From Oxytricha trifallax (taxonomy: Eukaryota; Ciliophora; Spirotrichea; Sporadotrichida; Oxytrichidae), in contig ARYC01001385.1 of NCBI GenBank assembly GCA_000711775.1, positions 25,286-89,285 of the forward strand: a DNA stretch of 64,000 bases. The letters run 5' to 3'. Positions 60,866 through 64,000 of this stretch are shown in pieces (position 1 is the first letter of the stretch; each line of letters opens with the position of its first letter). The position numbers and the translations under genes are program-made. Under the pieces are notes generated by a model, which was not told where the DNA came from, made no database searches, and saw only the letters and a program-made list of their open reading frames with translations.

Positions 60866-61290
60866 ATTTGGGTAGGAAGTTTCCTGCCCCAAAATTTTAT
60901 ATGCACCCAAGGGGGGAAGTTTCCTGCTCCTAAAAAGGTAGTTTCCTGCCCCATACATAAAAATATGTAATTTTAAAATTTTCTAAGAATCTTTATCATC
61001 TATTATGATGTAGTTTTTTTAATTTAGCTTCAAATATCATTTCTACCTTGATAATGAATTTAAAATTTAATGAAAATTACATTAATTATTAATAAAAAAC
61101 AATTATTTTAGCCTTGTTAGTAATATTTAATTTGATAAAGAATAAATATGTACCTTGAAAATTATATAATAATAAATTGTATAGTAGATGTTTATGGTAA
61201 TTCAAATTGAAATTTATTTGTTTCTATTTAATTTATTGCAAAAAACATGAAATTTAATCTTGGAAGCAGCAAATTTCCCCACCCCAAAAG
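60866..61290. repeat. Cluster of GGAAGTTTCCTG motifs
   Basis: GGAAGTTTCC at 60875-60884 and 60915-60924, GGTAGTTTCC at 60937-60946, each followed by TGC(C/T)CC, and a degenerate AAATTTCCCCACCCC near 61270. The same motif marks the ends of the sub-element in the A/B repeats. Confidence 0.65.
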
Positions 61291-61827
61291 TTTATTCTAA
61301 GTGCAAAATACTTAAAATATTACACTAAATACTATAACTATTGAACCATTTTTATTTGTATTAATCTTACTATTAGAATAATTACTAAACAAAATAAGGG
61401 ATTTTGATTCTTTAAATCTAATAGTTGTTAATTTTAATTAATTTCCTCTGATTAATATTTGTAAATATTGAATACAAATGTAAACTTTTAAAAAAGAATA
61501 GTTATAATTTTTAATGTCATTCTAGCTATGATATGATTGTTTAAGTTATAATAATACCTGAATATTGTTTATTTGATTTTTTAATATGTAAATTATTTAA
61601 GACTTAATTAAAATTATAAATATTTCAAAATGTTGCTCCTAAAAATAGATATATAACAAATATAGCGGTGATTGATTTTTTATGCCTTACTTATTCAATT
61701 TGTAATTTGAAAAAAAAACAAGATAAAGATTTAAATATAAATTTTGAAAAACTTTGCAGCTTAATTATGCATTTGGCCTTTTAATATTTTTATTTGTTCT
61801 GTCCTAAGAACAGTGTAATTATACAAT
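61291..61827. other. AT-rich stretch, no gene recognised
   Basis: No supportable feature up to the TBE 2 end. Confidence 0.35.
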
Positions 61828-62960
61828 CAAAACCCCTAAACCATTTCAGTAGTTTGATTGAGTTTTTGATTGATAAAAGTAGACTATTAACGCATACTTT
61901 ATTAGGGTTTTAATAGGGTTTATGTAGGGGTTTAATGTTTAAATATTAGTATTTTAAGTAAGTATAACAAGCGAGTTTTTAAAATATTTCACACAAAGAT
62001 AAGCTTAGAGTCAAGTGGCAGTTCTCTGAATTTTATCTTTCTAAGTTGATGTTTGATTGTGTCTGTTGTTTGTTAATTCTCTTAGCTTGGCTTGATAATA
62101 GTCGAGTATGCAAGTTCTCTGAGACCTCCATTTATTTTATTTTTATCGAGATATAGCTTGATTCTCTGTTTAGAATCTCTCTCACCCCTGCAGCTAAAGT
62201 AATCGTTTCTTGGCATGTCGCTCTCTATTATTATTACTGCTAGAGCCCAGATATCCCATTAAGTGTCTCCATCTCTCCAATCCTCTCTCTGTGGAAAATA
62301 TCCAGGAGTACCGTATACATTTCCTTATGCAGAGGCTTGCACTCTTTGAGCTCTGTTGAAGTCTATAACATAAACTCTAAGAGGCTGAAAATTCAACATG
62401 ATATTCTCTGGCTTTAAGTCTCTATGAACATAACCTAGCTTGTGAAGCTCTTCAATCCCCTCAACTAACTGCTATACAATCTAGCCAATTTATTTCTGAC
62501 ATCTATTGTCAGATAAGAATTCTCTGTAAGTCATTTCAAGTAATAGAAGCCTGAAGGCTACATGATCTTTACCAAGTAAAATAGCATCAAGTTATATAAT
62601 ATGCCTGCACTCATTTAACTTTGCCTTTATAAGAGCATAATACTCATTTGCAAATTCCATTTGGAACTTGTCATCAGCAAGGAAGTAATTGAATGGATAT
62701 ATCTTGTATGCATATTAGTCATCCAGTAATGACTCTCTTCTCTATTTTATCTTCAAGAGTGAGGTAGCTTTCTAGGCAAGAATCTAAGTCAATAATTTTT
62801 AATATAGGAATCTTCATGCCTCTATTTTAACCATGATTTTATTTATCTCAGAGACTGGAAAGTTCTTGACTGCTTTCATCATTTTGACTTACTTCTACAC
62901 TTCAACTCTAAGAGACTCCACTGGGTTTCTTGATCTTCTTTTTTAGAGGAGTAATGTATT
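61828..62960. mobile_element. TBE 2, left part, split by a nested TBE
   Basis: The terminal repeat starts at 61828 with CAAAACCCCTAAACC (slightly mutated C4A4) and runs to about 61944, preceded by AAT, a valid ANT target. The kinase-like gene follows on the minus strand. The element is cut at 62960 by another TBE; its right part must lie beyond the window. Confidence 0.93.
61988..62957 (-). pseudogene. TBE 2 zinc-finger/kinase-like gene, 3' part
   Basis: Ends at TGA 61988-61990. The kinase-like half is one clean frame: YAYKIYPFNYF, then EGIEELHKLGYVHRDLKPEN, VYVIDFNRAQRV, GNVYGTPGYFPQREDWRDGD and WDIWALAVIIIESDMPRND. As in TBE 1, DFG is replaced by DFN. Further upstream at least two frame changes occur (a TGA after KIEA and another after RVITG). 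The zinc-finger half is separated by the nested TBE. Where TBE 1 has a premature TGA, this copy has an Arg codon (AGA). Confidence 0.9.
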
Positions 62961-63077
62961 CAAAACCCCAAAACCCTTTCAGTAGTTTGATTGAGTTTCT
63001 TATTGATAAAAGTAGACTATTAGTGCATACTTTATAAGGGTTTTAATAGGGTTTATGTAGGGGTTTAATGTTTAAAT
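62961..63077. repeat. TBE 3 inverted terminal repeat
   Basis: Same 117-bp repeat as at 49028-49144, with few substitutions. Confidence 0.95.
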
Positions 63078-63097
63078 ATTAGTAATTTAAGTAGTAT

Positions 63098-64000
63098 ATG
63101 CGAGGTTTGGGGTCTGTTTATGACAGTGAGTATATAGACTTATTGTTTAAGTTGCGATATGGATGTGATGAATATAGTGAATAACTCAAGCCTGTTCTGA
63201 ATTATACGTCTATAGCAAGGCTACTCCATAAATCTCCAGCAACTGTGAGGTCTCACTGTCTATTAGCATTGAATTTAAAGAGATAGCATCTTAATTCTAA
63301 GCCTAGAGACCCTTAAAATTTTAGCAGCATCATATCGATTACCTAATTAATGATAAGACTCTTAAATACTGGGCTCACTTCTCTCTGGCCTAGAGAGCTT
63401 GTGATGTTTCATCGCCAATTTCCTGAGCTTCACATCTCTGCTTAATCTATAGCGAACATATATAAAAAGTATGGAATATCTTACAAGACAGTCAATCGCA
63501 TTTAGAGAGTAATTGACTTTAAAGTTCCATTTTATAAGGATAATTTAAATTATATATTCGATTAAATGCAGAGGTCTTAAGAGCATAATATAAAGTTCAT
63601 ACACGCTGATGAAGCTGTATTCACATTCAATACATTTATATCAAGGTCTTGGTACAAGAGGTATAGTAATATAGAAGTTTATGACTAAAAAGTAAAGATA
63701 TAAACTCATGCAATCCTTGGTGGAATCAGTGAAGATAGTGGCCTAGAGACTTATGTTATCCACCCTCGCTCTATAAAGACTGAATAATATATTAAGTTCT
63801 TACAATAACTCAGAGACAAATACGCTGACTAAGAGATTACTCTGTTCGTTGATAACTTATCAGTTCATAAAACTAAAGACTCAAGGAAGGAATATGAAAG
63901 GCTAAGCATAACACCTGTATTTAATGTTCCTTACAGCCCTTAGTTCAATGGAATTGAATTATATTGGGGGTTATTGAAAGGTCATTATAAGAAATTGCTG
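63098..64000 (+). CDS. TBE 3 42-kDa transposase (DD34E), partial
   Basis: ATG 63098, 301 codons to the window end, no TGA. Helix-turn-helix near residues 38-55; catalytic triad visible as D171 (FIHADEAVF), D252 (LFVDNLSVHKT) and E287 (PQFNGIELYW), with 34 residues between the last two, typical of DD34E Tc1/mariner-like enzymes. Compared with TBE 1, one base is missing near 63307 and one extra base occurs near 63400, so residues about 71-101 are read in the wrong frame while the catalytic core is intact. TAA and TAG occur in frame throughout. Missing the last ~50 residues. Confidence 0.95.

Larger units (their letters stand above)
62961..64000. mobile_element. TBE 3, nested in TBE 2, opposite orientation (partial)
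   Basis: A 117-bp terminal repeat starts at 62961 with CAAAACCCCAAAACCC, directly after ATT (62958-62960). The transposase gene comes first on the plus strand, so the element is inverted relative to TBE 1 and TBE 2. Runs past the window end. Confidence 0.95.

Noticed and set aside
1..64000. CRISPR arrays, bacterial operons, rRNA and tRNA genes
   Set aside because: No regularly spaced repeats, Shine-Dalgarno-led operons, or recognisable rRNA/tRNA cores were seen; the code and elements are ciliate.

Overview
The window reads as germline (micronuclear) DNA of a spirotrich ciliate, most likely Oxytricha or a close relative. Four things point there. The DNA is extremely AT-rich. Recognisable proteins are open only if TAA and TAG are read as glutamine and TGA is the sole stop. 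A full-length TBE (telomere-bearing element) transposon is present, with C4A4 telomere-like ends and an ANT target duplication, and parts of two more follow. Finally, short coding islands lie scattered in AT-rich, repeat-filled DNA, as expected of MDS/IES organisation. No rRNA, tRNA or CRISPR array was recognised. With one stop codon in such AT-rich DNA, open frames of 60-100 codons arise by chance, so only those supported by homology, amino-acid content or structure are called, and many calls are tentative.

Layout. 1-3240 and 13495-17240 are diverged direct copies of one repeat (family A/B) carrying a decayed protein gene; both contain the motif GGAAGTTTCC in inverted orientation. 10440-13150 and 34830-37250 are copies of a second coding repeat (family C). 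24640-26140 and 29880-31330 are copies of a third, GC-richer coding locus with Cys/His motifs (family Z). Between the two Z copies sits a compact retroelement (27900-29472): one 463-codon ORF, an (ATT)n tail and a 14-bp target duplication. Three long inverted duplications lie at 8032-8845, 39162-40099 and 40473-41330; the first two have coding-like arms. A further element with long inverted repeats (46158-47149) encloses a small ORF.

Right part. A complete TBE (49028-53187) carries the usual gene set: a zinc-finger/kinase-like protein, a ~22-kDa-class protein and a DD34E transposase. All three reading frames carry damage or need introns. It interrupts a coding-like frame. At 61828 a second TBE starts; a third TBE is inserted into its kinase-like gene at 62961, in opposite orientation, and runs off the window. 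Two decayed TBE kinase-gene fragments (20964-21265, 32840-33225) record older insertions. Smaller coding islands (for example 4319-4594, 6824-7190, 45683-45877, 47527-47680, 54319-54495) are candidate MDSs or germline-limited genes of unknown function.
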